Source: Lachnoclostridium sp. (GTDB lineage Bacteria; Bacillota; Clostridia; Lachnospirales; Lachnospiraceae). From it: DNA of 64,000 nt. A model generated the notes under the pieces. That model ran no database searches and was not told where the DNA came from. It saw nothing but the letters and a program-made list of their open reading frames with translations. Below, one piece after another: positions 17,928-27,020 of the stretch. Both the position numbers and the translations under genes were made by a program. Numbering within the stretch: position 1 is the first letter of the stretch; every line of letters begins with the position of its first letter. Location: contig JAETRR010000002.1 of NCBI GenBank assembly GCA_021770065.1, positions 124,001 through 188,000 of the forward strand, read 5' to 3'.

Positions 17928-19028
17928 TTACAACAAGTGATAATAAGGGCAGATATCCTCATAATGTCCGTCCTTCATAAGAAATCCGCCCGGAATTACA
18001 CCAAGCTGCTCAAAGCCCAGGCGCTCATAGAGGTGCCTGGCATGGGTATTGGTGCGCACAACAGCATTAAACTGGAGAATCCGGAAGCCATGAGCCCTCC
18101 CCTGAGCCATACAGTCCAGGACGAGCTGCTCTCCGATATGGAGCCCCCGGGCTTTTGTACTGACCGCATAGCTTGCATTGCAGATATGGCCGCAGCGGCC
18201 TTCATTGTTGGGATGGAGGATGTAAAGCCCCAGAACTTCCTTTGTATCCGAACCATCCGCACACCCTTCTGCAACACCGCAGCAGGTCTGGGCAGCAAAA
18301 AAGGCCGGGCCGGTTGTTTCATTTAAAGGTTCTGTCTGAGGAAAGGCAGTTCCTTCCTCCACTACTTCATTCCAGATGGCGATCATACGGGGCAGATCGG
18401 ATGGGATATAAGCCCGCACTGTAAAGTTCATAAGTTTTGCAAAGCCTGTATACTCTTTCTTAAAATCCTCATCCGTAATGGGCCGCAGCACCCGGCAGGG
18501 GTTTCCGACCGCCACGACATTATCGGGAATATCTTTCGTTACAATGCTCCCTGCGCCAATGACCACATTGCTGCCGATCGTCACTCCCGGCATTACATGT
18601 ACGCCGGCGCCAAACCAGACATTATCCCCGACAGTAATGGGATAGGCATATTCCAATCCCTGATTCCTGCGTTTGAAATCAATGGGGTGTCCGGCAGTAT
18701 GAAATCCGCAGTCCGGAGCAATGAATACATTGTCTCCAAAGGTAACCTTTGCGCCGTCCAGAATGATCAGATTGTGATTGGCATAGAAGTTCCTGCCAAG
18801 CTCAATATTGCAGCCGTAATCACACCAGAAGGGAGACTGGATGTAGAAATCACCGTGAACCTTTCCGAACAATTTTCTCAAGAGTTCCTTTTTCTCTGCA
18901 AGCTGTGAGGGTATGGTATTATTGTACGCAAAGCAGACATCCTTGCACGCATCCCTTAACTTTAAGATTTCTTCATTATAATTGGCATCATACAACAGTC
19001 CTGCTGCGCATTTTTCCTGTTCTGTCAT
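17928..19028 (-). CDS. Fusion of a maltose/galactoside-type O-acetyltransferase with a GNAT N-acetyltransferase
   Basis: 366 residues made of two enzymes. Residues 1-185 are a Maa/LacA-type left-handed beta-helix acetyltransferase: N-terminal mac domain, NFYANHNLIILDGAKVTFGDN, the catalytic-type histidine in CGFHTAGHPID, then hexapeptide repeats and VAVGNPCRVLRPI. Residues about 200-366 are a GNAT domain of the phosphinothricin/Pat type (FTVRAYIPSDLPRMIAIWNEVV, ARHLYERLGFEQLGVIPGGFLMKDGHYEDI). No stop or frameshift separates them. AAAGGAG lies upstream of the ATG, and a perfect consensus promoter is about 130 bases upstream. Substrates are unknown. Confidence 0.9.
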   Translation of the reverse strand: MTEQEKCAAGLLYDANYNEEILKLRDACKDVCFAYNNTIPSQLAEKKELLRKLFGKVHGDFYIQSPFWCDYGCNIELGRNFYANHNLIILDGAKVTFGDNVFIAPDCGFHTAGHPIDFKRRNQGLEYAYPITVGDNVWFGAGVHVMPGVTIGSNVVIGAGSIVTKDIPDNVVAVGNPCRVLRPITDEDFKKEYTGFAKLMNFTVRAYIPSDLPRMIAIWNEVVEEGTAFPQTEPLNETTGPAFFAAQTCCGVAEGCADGSDTKEVLGLYILHPNNEGRCGHICNASYAVSTKARGLHIGEQLVLDCMAQGRAHGFRILQFNAVVRTNTHARHLYERLGFEQLGVIPGGFLMKDGHYEDICPYYHLL

Positions 19029-19156
19029 TATTTAAAACTCCTTTCTGTCTATAGCGGGCTGAAACATTTCCCGGCAGTAGTATTCGTAAGGCTGAAAGCC
19101 GGTCATTCTGACAAAGCTGCCGGATCCTCGTATCATCCCGCTGTCAGGCGATGATT

Positions 19157-19185
19157 ATTATAACCATAATAACAAATGTTGTCAA
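19157..19185 (-). promoter_or_regulatory. Perfect sigma-A consensus promoter for the fused acetyltransferase
   Basis: On the minus strand TTGACA (19180-19185) and TATAAT (19157-19162) are separated by exactly 17 bases. The inferred leader to the start at 19028 is about 120 bases. I see no recognisable riboswitch in it. Confidence 0.85.
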
Positions 19186-19387
19186 TTTAAGATTCTCATG
19201 TTTGATTGACATAAAACGGAAACAGATTTATTTCACAGCCGATTCTGAAAAAAACAGTAGCTATGCAGGAGAAATCTTAGTATAATATCGTTAGACATGA
19301 AATGCACATACATGCACAGCCTGTACCGTCAGGAGAGAAAGAGGCTTTTCTTTGATTCGGACAATAACAGAAACCAGGAGGAATAAA

Positions 19388-20164
19388 ATGGGACTTGACA
19401 TTTACGCAGGAACACTCACACGCTATTACGCACACAACTGGAAAACTACCACACAGCAGTGGGCCGAGGCCAACGGCTTTTCCTTTTCGCGTATCACTTC
19501 CCAGGGACAAAAAGAAGACCAGGAAGCACAATTAGATCCTGAGGAGATAAAAAAAGCCATGGAAAACTGGCAGAGCCAGATCCTTGCGGCCATCTCTTCC
19601 AAGGAGCGTCCGCCCTATGAACCCTGGACAGAGGACAATGTGACCTCCTATTATACCGACAAGCCCGACTGGGATGCCTTTGGGGCCCTGCTCCTGTACA
19701 CGGCTGCCCGGACTTATGGAGAGCCCTTGCAGGAAACGGTGGAAAAAAACTGGGATTTTGAAAATCATCCTCTGATTCAGCGGATGGGAGAGGATGAAGA
19801 ACGGGTCTGGTCCCTGTTCATTGGGGCAAGCTGGTGGCTTCCCATAGAGGACGGGCTTGCTTTCAATGCTCCCTGTCCTACGGATGAAGAGATCACCTTT
19901 TCCACCACGGGCGCATTAAAAATGGAACTGGAACATATCAATGCCATAGGATGGAATGCCGACGAGCAGACCATTCTAAGCTGGGTGCGCACAGAGGGCT
20001 ATCCGGCAGACGGGGAGATTCAGAACGGGAAACTGACAAAAGCAGGCATTGAGGAACATACGAGCTATAACACAGAGTCCCTGGCTAAGTTTGCCTTCTC
20101 CATTCTGTGGCAGGCAGTCAGGTTCTCCATAGAAAAACGAGTGCCGATTTTACTGGATTTTTAA
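19388..20164 (+). CDS. Uncharacterised protein, about 258 residues
   Basis: I do not recognise this family. The protein is acidic and tryptophan-rich, begins GLDIYAGTLTRYYAHNWKT, and has no signal peptide or membrane segment. The N-terminal half is charged and helical; the middle contains LFIGASWWLPIEDGLAFNAP, which resembles a structured enzymatic or immunity-type domain only in general appearance. AGGAGGAA directly precedes the ATG at 19388, and an upstream ATG at 19352 lacks such a site. TATAAT near 19280 could be a -10. It is followed 11 bases later by proB and may be co-transcribed with it. Confidence 0.75.
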   Translation: MGLDIYAGTLTRYYAHNWKTTTQQWAEANGFSFSRITSQGQKEDQEAQLDPEEIKKAMENWQSQILAAISSKERPPYEPWTEDNVTSYYTDKPDWDAFGALLLYTAARTYGEPLQETVEKNWDFENHPLIQRMGEDEERVWSLFIGASWWLPIEDGLAFNAPCPTDEEITFSTTGALKMELEHINAIGWNADEQTILSWVRTEGYPADGEIQNGKLTKAGIEEHTSYNTESLAKFAFSILWQAVRFSIEKRVPILLDF

Positions 20165-20175
20165 CAGGAGAAAAT

Positions 20176-20982
20176 ATGAGTCTAAAACAAGAACGAATCG
20201 TCATCAAGGTGGGAACCAGCACCCTGACCAATGAGCTTGGCAACAGCAATCTCCACCGGATGGAGGAACTGGCCCTGGCCATTGCAGATATTCAGAATAT
20301 GGGACATGAGGTAATCCTCGTATCCTCCGGTGCCATTGCCGTAGGAGCCAACAAAATGCGTCTCAGCGAAAAACCAAAGAGCATGCGCATGAAACAGGCC
20401 GCAGCAGCCGTAGGACAATGCACCAACATGTTCCTTTACGACAAATTTTTCGGCTACTATGACAAGACCGTAGCCCAGATTCTGCTGAATGCCGAGGACA
20501 TCACTCAGGAAGAAAAAAAAGAAAACCTGACCAACACCTTTGACGCCCTTTTAGAACACGGCGTCATCCCCATTGTTAATGAAAATGACTCTGTAAGCTA
20601 TACAGAGATCGAATCTGAAGAAAAGCTGTTCGGAGACAACGATATGCTCTCCGCAGTCGTCGCTGTTCTCTGCAATGCAGACAAGCTCGTCATCCTCTCT
20701 GACATTGACGGCTTTTACAACAAAGATCCCCGTCTCTATAAAGATGCGGCGCTGATTGAGCAGATTGACAAGATCGACGACAGCACCTATAAGCTTGCGG
20801 GGGGCGCAGGATCCAGACGGGGTACCGGCGGAATGCGCACCAAGCTGCAGGCTGCGGATCTGGCAGCATCCCAGGGCATAGACACCATCATAGCCAACGG
20901 CAGCAATCCGGCGGTGCTCTATGACATTGTAAAAGGAAAACAGATAGGAACAAAATTTGTCGGATATAAAGGGCGGCAGTGA
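20176..20982 (+). CDS. proB: Glutamate 5-kinase
   Basis: Phosphorylates glutamate to gamma-glutamyl phosphate, the first step of proline synthesis. It is an amino-acid-kinase fold: IVIKVGTSTLT (phosphate loop), VSSGAIAVGANKM, VNENDSVSY, FGDNDMLSAVVA and the GTGGMRTKLQAADLA segment. At 268 residues it lacks the C-terminal PUA domain of E. coli ProB, as in many Firmicutes. AGGAG precedes the ATG at 20176. proA, usually adjacent, is not here. Confidence 0.95.
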   Translation: MSLKQERIVIKVGTSTLTNELGNSNLHRMEELALAIADIQNMGHEVILVSSGAIAVGANKMRLSEKPKSMRMKQAAAAVGQCTNMFLYDKFFGYYDKTVAQILLNAEDITQEEKKENLTNTFDALLEHGVIPIVNENDSVSYTEIESEEKLFGDNDMLSAVVAVLCNADKLVILSDIDGFYNKDPRLYKDAALIEQIDKIDDSTYKLAGGAGSRRGTGGMRTKLQAADLAASQGIDTIIANGSNPAVLYDIVKGKQIGTKFVGYKGRQ

Positions 20983-21010
20983 ATTATAATTCAAACTATG
21001 GAGACAAAGC

Positions 21011-22681
21011 ATGAAAAAAAGATGGTGGCATGACAAAACGGCATACCAGATATACCCCAAAAGCTTCAGGGACAGCAACGGGGACGGCATCGGAGATATT
21101 CGGGGAATCATAGAAAAACTGGACTACCTGAAAGATCTGGGAATCGGAATCGTCTGGATATCCCCCGTTTACCGGTCCCCCTTTGTGGATCAGGGCTATG
21201 ACATTTCCGACTACTATGCGATCGATCCGGCTTTCGGAACCATGGAGGACATGGAGGAGCTTTTGGCCGAGGCAAAGAAGCGTGACATTGCCATAATCAT
21301 GGATCTGGTAGTCAACCACTGTTCCGATCGGCATGAATGGTTCCAAAAAGCATTGAAGGATCCCTTCGGCCCCTATGGGCAGTACTTTTACATCCGGGAA
21401 GGAAAAAACGGCCGCCCTCCCTGCAACTGGCGCTCCTACTTTGGAGGCAGCGTGTGGGAACCGCTGCCCGGCCGCGCCAACCTGTTTTATCTGCATATGT
21501 TTGCAAAGGAACAGCCGGATCTTAACTGGGAAAATCCCAAGCTGCGAAAAGAAATCTACAAAATGATCCGCTGGTGGCTGGAAAAAGGCGTGGCAGGCTT
21601 TCGCATCGATGCCATCATCAATATCAAAAAAGATTTGCGTTTTCGGGACTTTCCGGCAGATCGGGAGGACGGCATGTGTGCCGGAACCGCTATGCTTGCC
21701 TGTGCGCACGGAATCATGGATTTTTTAACAGAAATGAAGCGGGAGGCATTTGCCCCATACAATGCATTTACCATAGGCGAACTCTTCGATTTTGACAGAC
21801 AGGAGCTTAAGCGTTATATAGGCGAGGACGGCTGCTTTGAATCTATCTTCGATTTTTCGCCCCATCTTCTGGGAGGAAGCGACCACGGCTGGTATAACAG
21901 GAAGCCGGTAACCATAGACCAGTTTCGCGACGCAGTTTTTGCAAGCAAGGCCGTTTCACAGGAAATCGGCATGATGGCAAACATCATCGAAAACCACGAT
22001 GAGCCGAGAGGCGTCAGCCGCTATCTGCCTGAAGACGGCCGGAACGAGAGAGGCAAAAAGCTCCTTGCCGGAATCTCCCTTATGACCTTCGGCCTTCCTT
22101 TTCTCTATCAGGGTCAGGAGATAGGCATGACCAACAAGCAGTTTCATGCCATCGAAGAGGCAGACGACATCTGTACCCTGGATGAATACCAGACAGCCCT
22201 GGAACACGGTTATACCAGGGAGGAGGCCCTTAATCTGGCGGCGCGTATGAGCCGTGACAATGCCCGTACCCCCATGCAGTGGAGCAAAGAAGCCCATGGA
22301 GGATTCACAACGGGTACCCCCTGGCTTCCTGTAAATGAAAATTATCAGGAGATCCGGGTAGACGAACAGGAGATCCGCAAGGACTCCGTTCTAAACTTTT
22401 ACAAACAGCTCATAGCTCTGCGGACAGACCCGGATTACGGTGAAACCGTGGTCTACGGAAAGCAGGAGCCGATCTTTCAGGAGCTTTCCGATTTTATGGG
22501 ATTCTTTCGAAAGGGAAAAGAAAAAACGCTTCTTATTCTGGCTAATATCCGCAGAGAACCAAGAACGGTGGAGCTCCCTTTGACCATAAAGCGTGTTATA
22601 CTGGACAACTGCGCGGCAGGATTAAAGCCCGGCAGCCCGATATCTATGGAAGGCTACCAGTTTTTGGTTCTGGAGTGCTGA
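21011..22681 (+). CDS. GH13 alpha-glucosidase (oligo-1,6-glucosidase/trehalose-phosphate hydrolase type)
   Basis: Hydrolyses terminal alpha-glucosidic bonds of short oligosaccharides in the cytoplasm (no signal peptide). Length is typical at 556 residues. The (beta/alpha)8 signatures are YQIYPKSFRDSNGDGIGD, DLVVNHCSD, nucleophile Asp in GFRIDAIINI, acid/base Glu in IGELFDFD, and the stabilising Asp in ENHDEPRGVSRY. The TPMQWSKEAHGGF segment is typical of the GH13 subfamily 31/29 group. The exact substrate (isomaltose, sucrose, trehalose-6-P) is not decidable by eye. It stands alone, 28 bases after proB. Confidence 0.92.
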   Translation: MKKRWWHDKTAYQIYPKSFRDSNGDGIGDIRGIIEKLDYLKDLGIGIVWISPVYRSPFVDQGYDISDYYAIDPAFGTMEDMEELLAEAKKRDIAIIMDLVVNHCSDRHEWFQKALKDPFGPYGQYFYIREGKNGRPPCNWRSYFGGSVWEPLPGRANLFYLHMFAKEQPDLNWENPKLRKEIYKMIRWWLEKGVAGFRIDAIINIKKDLRFRDFPADREDGMCAGTAMLACAHGIMDFLTEMKREAFAPYNAFTIGELFDFDRQELKRYIGEDGCFESIFDFSPHLLGGSDHGWYNRKPVTIDQFRDAVFASKAVSQEIGMMANIIENHDEPRGVSRYLPEDGRNERGKKLLAGISLMTFGLPFLYQGQEIGMTNKQFHAIEEADDICTLDEYQTALEHGYTREEALNLAARMSRDNARTPMQWSKEAHGGFTTGTPWLPVNENYQEIRVDEQEIRKDSVLNFYKQLIALRTDPDYGETVVYGKQEPIFQELSDFMGFFRKGKEKTLLILANIRREPRTVELPLTIKRVILDNCAAGLKPGSPISMEGYQFLVLEC

Positions 22682-22712
22682 CCGCTTAACGGGCTTTTGC
22701 CGGCTAAACATT

Positions 22713-22741
22713 TTGACCTAAAGCCGTAAGACTGCTATAAT
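22713..22741 (+). promoter_or_regulatory. Promoter upstream of the hybrid histidine kinase
   Basis: TTGACC at 22713-22718 and TATAAT at 22736-22741 with a 17-base spacer. The -10 lies in a small palindrome, ACTGCTATAATAATAGCAGT (22731-22750), which may be an operator or the end of the preceding transcript. Confidence 0.65.
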
Positions 22742-22848
22742 AATAGCAGTAACCGTTTTTTCTAAGCGCAAATCAGACTGCTGTGTAGAAAAAACATTGC
22801 TCATATTGAAAGTTTCCAATAAAGTTTTTCATAAAGGTCATTGGTAAG

Positions 22849-25425
22849 ATGGAGAAAAGAGAGAAGAACGAGAAAAAAAACGGCAAAAAGGTTTTAATAG
22901 CCTTACTCCTTACAATATTTATAATTCTGGGCAGCTTTGTATTTTTTATAGCCGCAAGAATATCTCAGGAAATGTCCCAGTCTGCCATCGGGAACTTAAG
23001 CGAATGCCTTGAACTTTTAAAAGGCACTATAGAAGTGCTGCTTCAGAGAGAGGCCCAGTATCAGAAGCTGATAGCAGAGGAGCTTTCCATTATTGAAGAT
23101 CCAAAAGAGTTTATCCTTGCCTACGATCGAAACAGTACCCTGGTAAAGATGTCCTTTGTATTTCGCGGAGAAACGGAAGGTATTTCCAACACGGGAGATG
23201 TATTTTATCCGGATGATCTGGATTTTTCCAATCAGGAGACTGTAGAAGGCCTGCCCGTTTCCGTTTCTTACATTAATGATATGGGAACCTGGGCTTATAC
23301 TATGAGATGCCCGGTAGTCAAGGACGGGAGAGAGATTGCCGATCTCTATGTAGAATATATCTATGATTCTTTTGACAAGGCTCTTCCGGACAATCTTTAC
23401 AACGGAAGCGCAACCCTCTACATTATGGACCGGCAGACGGAACGGTTTCTTCTAAAGCCCAAAGGCGTGGGAGAACGTGATGCCGGTCATCTGAACCTGC
23501 AGGATTTTTACCGGGCCAATGATATCTTAGAGGAAACCATTCAGCAAAATGTGGCCGAGATCATAGCGCATAGCGGAAATATGATGTTCTACCACAAAAT
23601 TCAGAATAAGGATTCCCTGATTTACATGTGGGCGGTAAACGGGGGATCCGTGTACCTTATCGGCTATGTACCGGTAGAGGCTATACAGAGAGAGGGAGAT
23701 GCCGTAAATCAGAATATCCTGATTGTGGTTATATTCATGCTTGCAACCTTTTTTATCTGCTGCGGTGTATTTTTCCTTTATGAACGGCAGCAGAATAAGT
23801 TCCGCAAGGAACGTGAGGAAGAGAGGGAGCTGTACAATCAGCAGCTCGGGCAGGCGCTTCAGGCAGCACAGGCCGCCAATAACTCCAAGACTACTTTTCT
23901 TTCCAATATGTCCCATGATATCCGCACGCCTATGAATGCTATACTCGGATTTACAACCCTGCTTGCCAGGGATGCGGATAATCCGGTCAAGGTGCGTGAG
24001 TATACCAGAAAACTGACAGCTTCCGGACAGCATCTTTTAAGCTTAATCAATGATGTCCTGGATGTGTCAAAGATTGAAAGCGGAAAGGCAGTGCTCACAA
24101 TCGGGGAATTCCGGCTGAATGATGTGATTTCCTCTGTGGATGCAATTATCCGTCCGGCGGCAAAGAACAGGGGCCAGAGTTTTGACATCCAGGTAACAGG
24201 AATCCGCCATGAATATCTAATAGGCGACGAGACAAGGCTGAACCAGATTCTGCTCAACCTTCTTTCCAACGCAGTGAAATACACCCAGGAGGGCGGCAGT
24301 ATCTGGTTCCGCATTATCGGTCTGGAGCAGCGCTCCAGTCAGTATGAGCATATCCGTATTGAAGTAGAGGATAATGGCTATGGTATGACTCAGGAATATC
24401 TGCAGGTGATCTTTGACGCATTCACAAGAGCAGAAAACAGTACGACCAACAAGGTGCAGGGTACAGGTCTTGGAATGGCCATAACGAAAAATATTGTGGA
24501 GCTGATGGGCGGGACTATAGAGGTTGCCAGCCAGGTAGATAAAGGGACCATTTTTACAGTGGAACTTGAACTGCGGATTTCCAATCAGGAGGAGGACTCC
24601 ATGTTCTGGAAAAACCATGGGGTAACCAGAATTCTGGTGGTAGATGATGACGAGGATATGCGTGAAGGCATCCAGGCGCTTATGGAGGATACCGGTGTCA
24701 GGATAGATGTCCTGGAGAATGGAGAAAGGGCTGTGGAAGCGGCAGCGAGGGCCTGCAGGGAACAGAATCCATACAATATGATTCTTCTTGATTGGAAAAT
24801 GCCGGGAATCAACGGGATTGAGACTGCCGGAAGAATCAAAACGGAAGTCCGGGAGGATATTCCCATTCTGCTTTTAACGGCCTATGACTGGGATGAAATT
24901 GAGGCAGAAGCCCGGGATGCAGGAATTGACGGATTTCTTGCCAAACCCTTCTTTGTTTCTGCTCTGAAGGAGAAGATTCTGGAGCTTTCCGCTGTGGGTG
25001 AGGAACAGGAACGGACGGAGAGTGAGGATCCCGGTCTGGAGGGAGAACATTTCCTGGTGGCGGAGGATAATGAGATTAATGCTGAAATCTTGGAGGAGCT
25101 TCTGGGGATAGAAGGAGCCGACTGTGAGATTCTGGAAAACGGGAAACTGGTGGTGGAACGTTTTGCCGGTTCCGCGGCCGGTGAGTTCGATGCCATCCTT
25201 ATGGATGTGCAGATGCCGGTGATGAACGGCTATGAGGCTACACGGCGTATCCGCGCTCTTGAACGGGAGGATGCGGCGGTTATTCCTATTATTGCCATGA
25301 CCGCCAATGCATTTGCGGAGGACGTGAAGGAAGCTATGAATGCAGGCATGGATGCTCATGTGGCTAAGCCGGTTGATATGGAAGTCTTAAAAAGAACTAT
25401 CAAAGAGTTGAAGAGAAGAGGCTAG
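22849..25425 (+). CDS. Hybrid sensor histidine kinase with two receiver domains
   Basis: 858 residues. Transmembrane segment at about 15-37, an extracellular sensor region of about 250 residues, a second segment at about 289-310 and a short coiled coil. HisKA follows with phospho-acceptor H356 (NMSHDIRTPMNAILGF), then HATPase (LLSNAVKYT, DNGYGMTQE, GTGLGMAI). Receiver 1 has LLDWKMPGINGIE and receiver 2 has LMDVQMPVMNGYEA; each carries a lysine in LAKPF or VAKPV. There is no DNA-binding output domain or terminal Hpt. A stand-alone Hpt protein at 48528-48881 could be a partner. It lies 4 bases before a solute-binding lipoprotein, a pairing that suggests ligand presentation to the sensor. Confidence 0.95.
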   Translation: MEKREKNEKKNGKKVLIALLLTIFIILGSFVFFIAARISQEMSQSAIGNLSECLELLKGTIEVLLQREAQYQKLIAEELSIIEDPKEFILAYDRNSTLVKMSFVFRGETEGISNTGDVFYPDDLDFSNQETVEGLPVSVSYINDMGTWAYTMRCPVVKDGREIADLYVEYIYDSFDKALPDNLYNGSATLYIMDRQTERFLLKPKGVGERDAGHLNLQDFYRANDILEETIQQNVAEIIAHSGNMMFYHKIQNKDSLIYMWAVNGGSVYLIGYVPVEAIQREGDAVNQNILIVVIFMLATFFICCGVFFLYERQQNKFRKEREEERELYNQQLGQALQAAQAANNSKTTFLSNMSHDIRTPMNAILGFTTLLARDADNPVKVREYTRKLTASGQHLLSLINDVLDVSKIESGKAVLTIGEFRLNDVISSVDAIIRPAAKNRGQSFDIQVTGIRHEYLIGDETRLNQILLNLLSNAVKYTQEGGSIWFRIIGLEQRSSQYEHIRIEVEDNGYGMTQEYLQVIFDAFTRAENSTTNKVQGTGLGMAITKNIVELMGGTIEVASQVDKGTIFTVELELRISNQEEDSMFWKNHGVTRILVVDDDEDMREGIQALMEDTGVRIDVLENGERAVEAAARACREQNPYNMILLDWKMPGINGIETAGRIKTEVREDIPILLLTAYDWDEIEAEARDAGIDGFLAKPFFVSALKEKILELSAVGEEQERTESEDPGLEGEHFLVAEDNEINAEILEELLGIEGADCEILENGKLVVERFAGSAAGEFDAILMDVQMPVMNGYEATRRIRALEREDAAVIPIIAMTANAFAEDVKEAMNAGMDAHVAKPVDMEVLKRTIKELKRRG

Positions 25426-25429
25426 TGTT

Positions 25430-26737
25430 ATGAGAAGTTATTTAAAAAAATGTCTGGTTATTTTTATGGCAGGAGTCCTTTTTGCAGGGACGGTTTCCTG
25501 TGGAAACAAAAAGAATGAAATAGTTAACCTGGCGGAGAACGAGAAGGAAGATAAGAAGGTGGTGAATCTGTTCGGCCCCATGGAAAAGTCCAATCCGGAT
25601 GTGGACAATATTGCCAGAAGCGCTCATGATCTGACGGTAATGATGGCAGAGGAGAAACTGGGGCTTACAGTGGAGTACTGGACTTATACGGCTGAGAATT
25701 ATCAGGATAAAACTTATGATGATGTGACGCTTGCCCGGGCGCGCAGCGATATGGATGATATGTATCTTCTGAATCCGGATACCATCCAGATTCTTGGTTC
25801 GGAGGGGAAGCTTGCGGATCTGTCCTGCCTTAAGATCGCATCCAATCTCCGTGATGTGGTGAAGGTGTCGAATACGGTGGACGGGAAGCTTGTGGCGATT
25901 CCCCAGGAGATTGTGGTTTACGGTCTTTTTGTGAATCGGGATATGTTTGATCAGTATGAATTGGAGCTGCCGGATACGCCGGAGGAATTTCTGGAGTGCT
26001 GCCGGGTTTTTAAGGAAAACGGGATTGAGACTCCGGTAGGGGCGAACCGCTGGTGGCTGGAGAATTTTGTGCTTTCTCAGGCTTATGCGGATCTTTATAA
26101 CGGAGGAAATACAAAAGAAGAGATCGCGGCTCTTAACAGTGGTGAGGCGAAGTACAGTGATTATATGCGTGAGGGCTTTGAGTTTGTGAAGACGCTGATT
26201 GATCTGGGGTATGTGGATGCAAAGAAGGCTTATGTTTATGAGGCTATTGAAGGGGAAGGGCCGGATTTTCTGGCACAGAAAACCCCGATTGTTATGGCTT
26301 ACTGGGGGGCGGCCAATTCGGAAACGGCTTATGGAAAGCCGGACTTTCATTTGCAGGTGATTGGGTTTCCGACTCACCGCGGACAGATGCCGGTGGTGTC
26401 GATGTCGGGATACGGTGTTTGTGTAAATGCGGAACATCTGGAGGATACGCTTGCAGTGCTGGATATTATGCTTTCGGATGAGGCGCTTCAGATTTATACG
26501 GAGACGAACAGGGTGATCTCGCCTTCTAAGAATGTGGAGGTGGAGTGTATTGATGCTTTGAAGCCGATTAATGATCTGGTGAATGACGGGGTTTTTGTGC
26601 TGGGATCGAATGCAGGGATGAAGCTGGAGCAGTGGGGGAATACGTGTCTGGTGGTGCGTGAACTTCTTAATGGGGCTTCGGTGGAGGAGTGCCTGGAGGA
26701 GATGGATCGGCTGCAGGGGGAGACGATTGCGGATTAA
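25430..26737 (+). CDS. Extracellular solute-binding lipoprotein
   Basis: 435 residues with a lipoprotein signal peptide (KK then a hydrophobic stretch, lipobox AGTVSCG near residue 25). It is the mature type-1 extracellular binding fold seen with carbohydrate ABC transporters (LVAIPQEIVVYGLFVNRDMFDQYELELPDTPEEF). No permease or ATPase genes follow, so it more likely works with the upstream kinase than in transport. The last third is noticeably enriched in GTG/GGG/TTG codons relative to the start. Immediately after the stop come three 16-base direct repeats and a long palindrome. The ligand is unknown. Confidence 0.9.
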   Translation: MRSYLKKCLVIFMAGVLFAGTVSCGNKKNEIVNLAENEKEDKKVVNLFGPMEKSNPDVDNIARSAHDLTVMMAEEKLGLTVEYWTYTAENYQDKTYDDVTLARARSDMDDMYLLNPDTIQILGSEGKLADLSCLKIASNLRDVVKVSNTVDGKLVAIPQEIVVYGLFVNRDMFDQYELELPDTPEEFLECCRVFKENGIETPVGANRWWLENFVLSQAYADLYNGGNTKEEIAALNSGEAKYSDYMREGFEFVKTLIDLGYVDAKKAYVYEAIEGEGPDFLAQKTPIVMAYWGAANSETAYGKPDFHLQVIGFPTHRGQMPVVSMSGYGVCVNAEHLEDTLAVLDIMLSDEALQIYTETNRVISPSKNVEVECIDALKPINDLVNDGVFVLGSNAGMKLEQWGNTCLVVRELLNGASVEECLEEMDRLQGETIAD

Positions 26738-26754
26738 AGCGGGTGTTGGATAAA

Positions 26755-26802
26755 GTGGATGTAGACTAAGGCGGACGTAGATTAAGGCGGACGCAAAATA
26801 AG
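26755..26802. repeat. Three 16-base tandem repeats
   Basis: Units GTGGATGTAGACTAAG, GCGGACGTAGATTAAG and GCGGACGCAAAATAAG run head to tail just after the solute-binding protein stop and into the left arm of the palindrome. This is probably replication slippage; each unit carries in-frame stops. Confidence 0.8.
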
Positions 26803-26990
26803 CCGGCAGACTTTTCCATATCCTGTGTTCGGACGGTTCACGTACACCTGTCTGCTCTTGTCGGACTAACACGCTCGGATTTTGACAGGCTTTGCCTGGT
26901 GAGCGGTTTTGATGTTAGTCCGCTAATATCAGACAGATGTACGTGAACAGCCGGACACTGGGATACTGGAAAAGTCTGCCGGCTTATTTT
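26795..26990. repeat. Long imperfect inverted repeat, intergenic (family A, copy 2)
   Basis: Arms 26795-26871 and 26913-26990 are near reverse complements, starting AAAATAAGCCGGCAGAC and ending GGCTTATTTT. The central part of each arm matches the element at 3225-3437 (GCAGACTTTTCCATATCC, GTTCGGACGGTTC, GTCTGCTCT), whereas the ends and loop differ. This copy sits at the boundary between the kinase/binding-protein genes and the region of degraded genes. Confidence 0.85.
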
Positions 26991-27020
26991 GCTGTGTTTT
27001 GTTCTTTTTTGCAGTGTGCT

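Noticed and set aside
25442..26872. 476-residue open frame antisense to the solute-binding protein
   Set aside because: Basic, low-complexity translation rich in H, R, I and L, the mirror of GTG/GGG-rich codons; the plus-strand gene has a signal peptide and family motifs.
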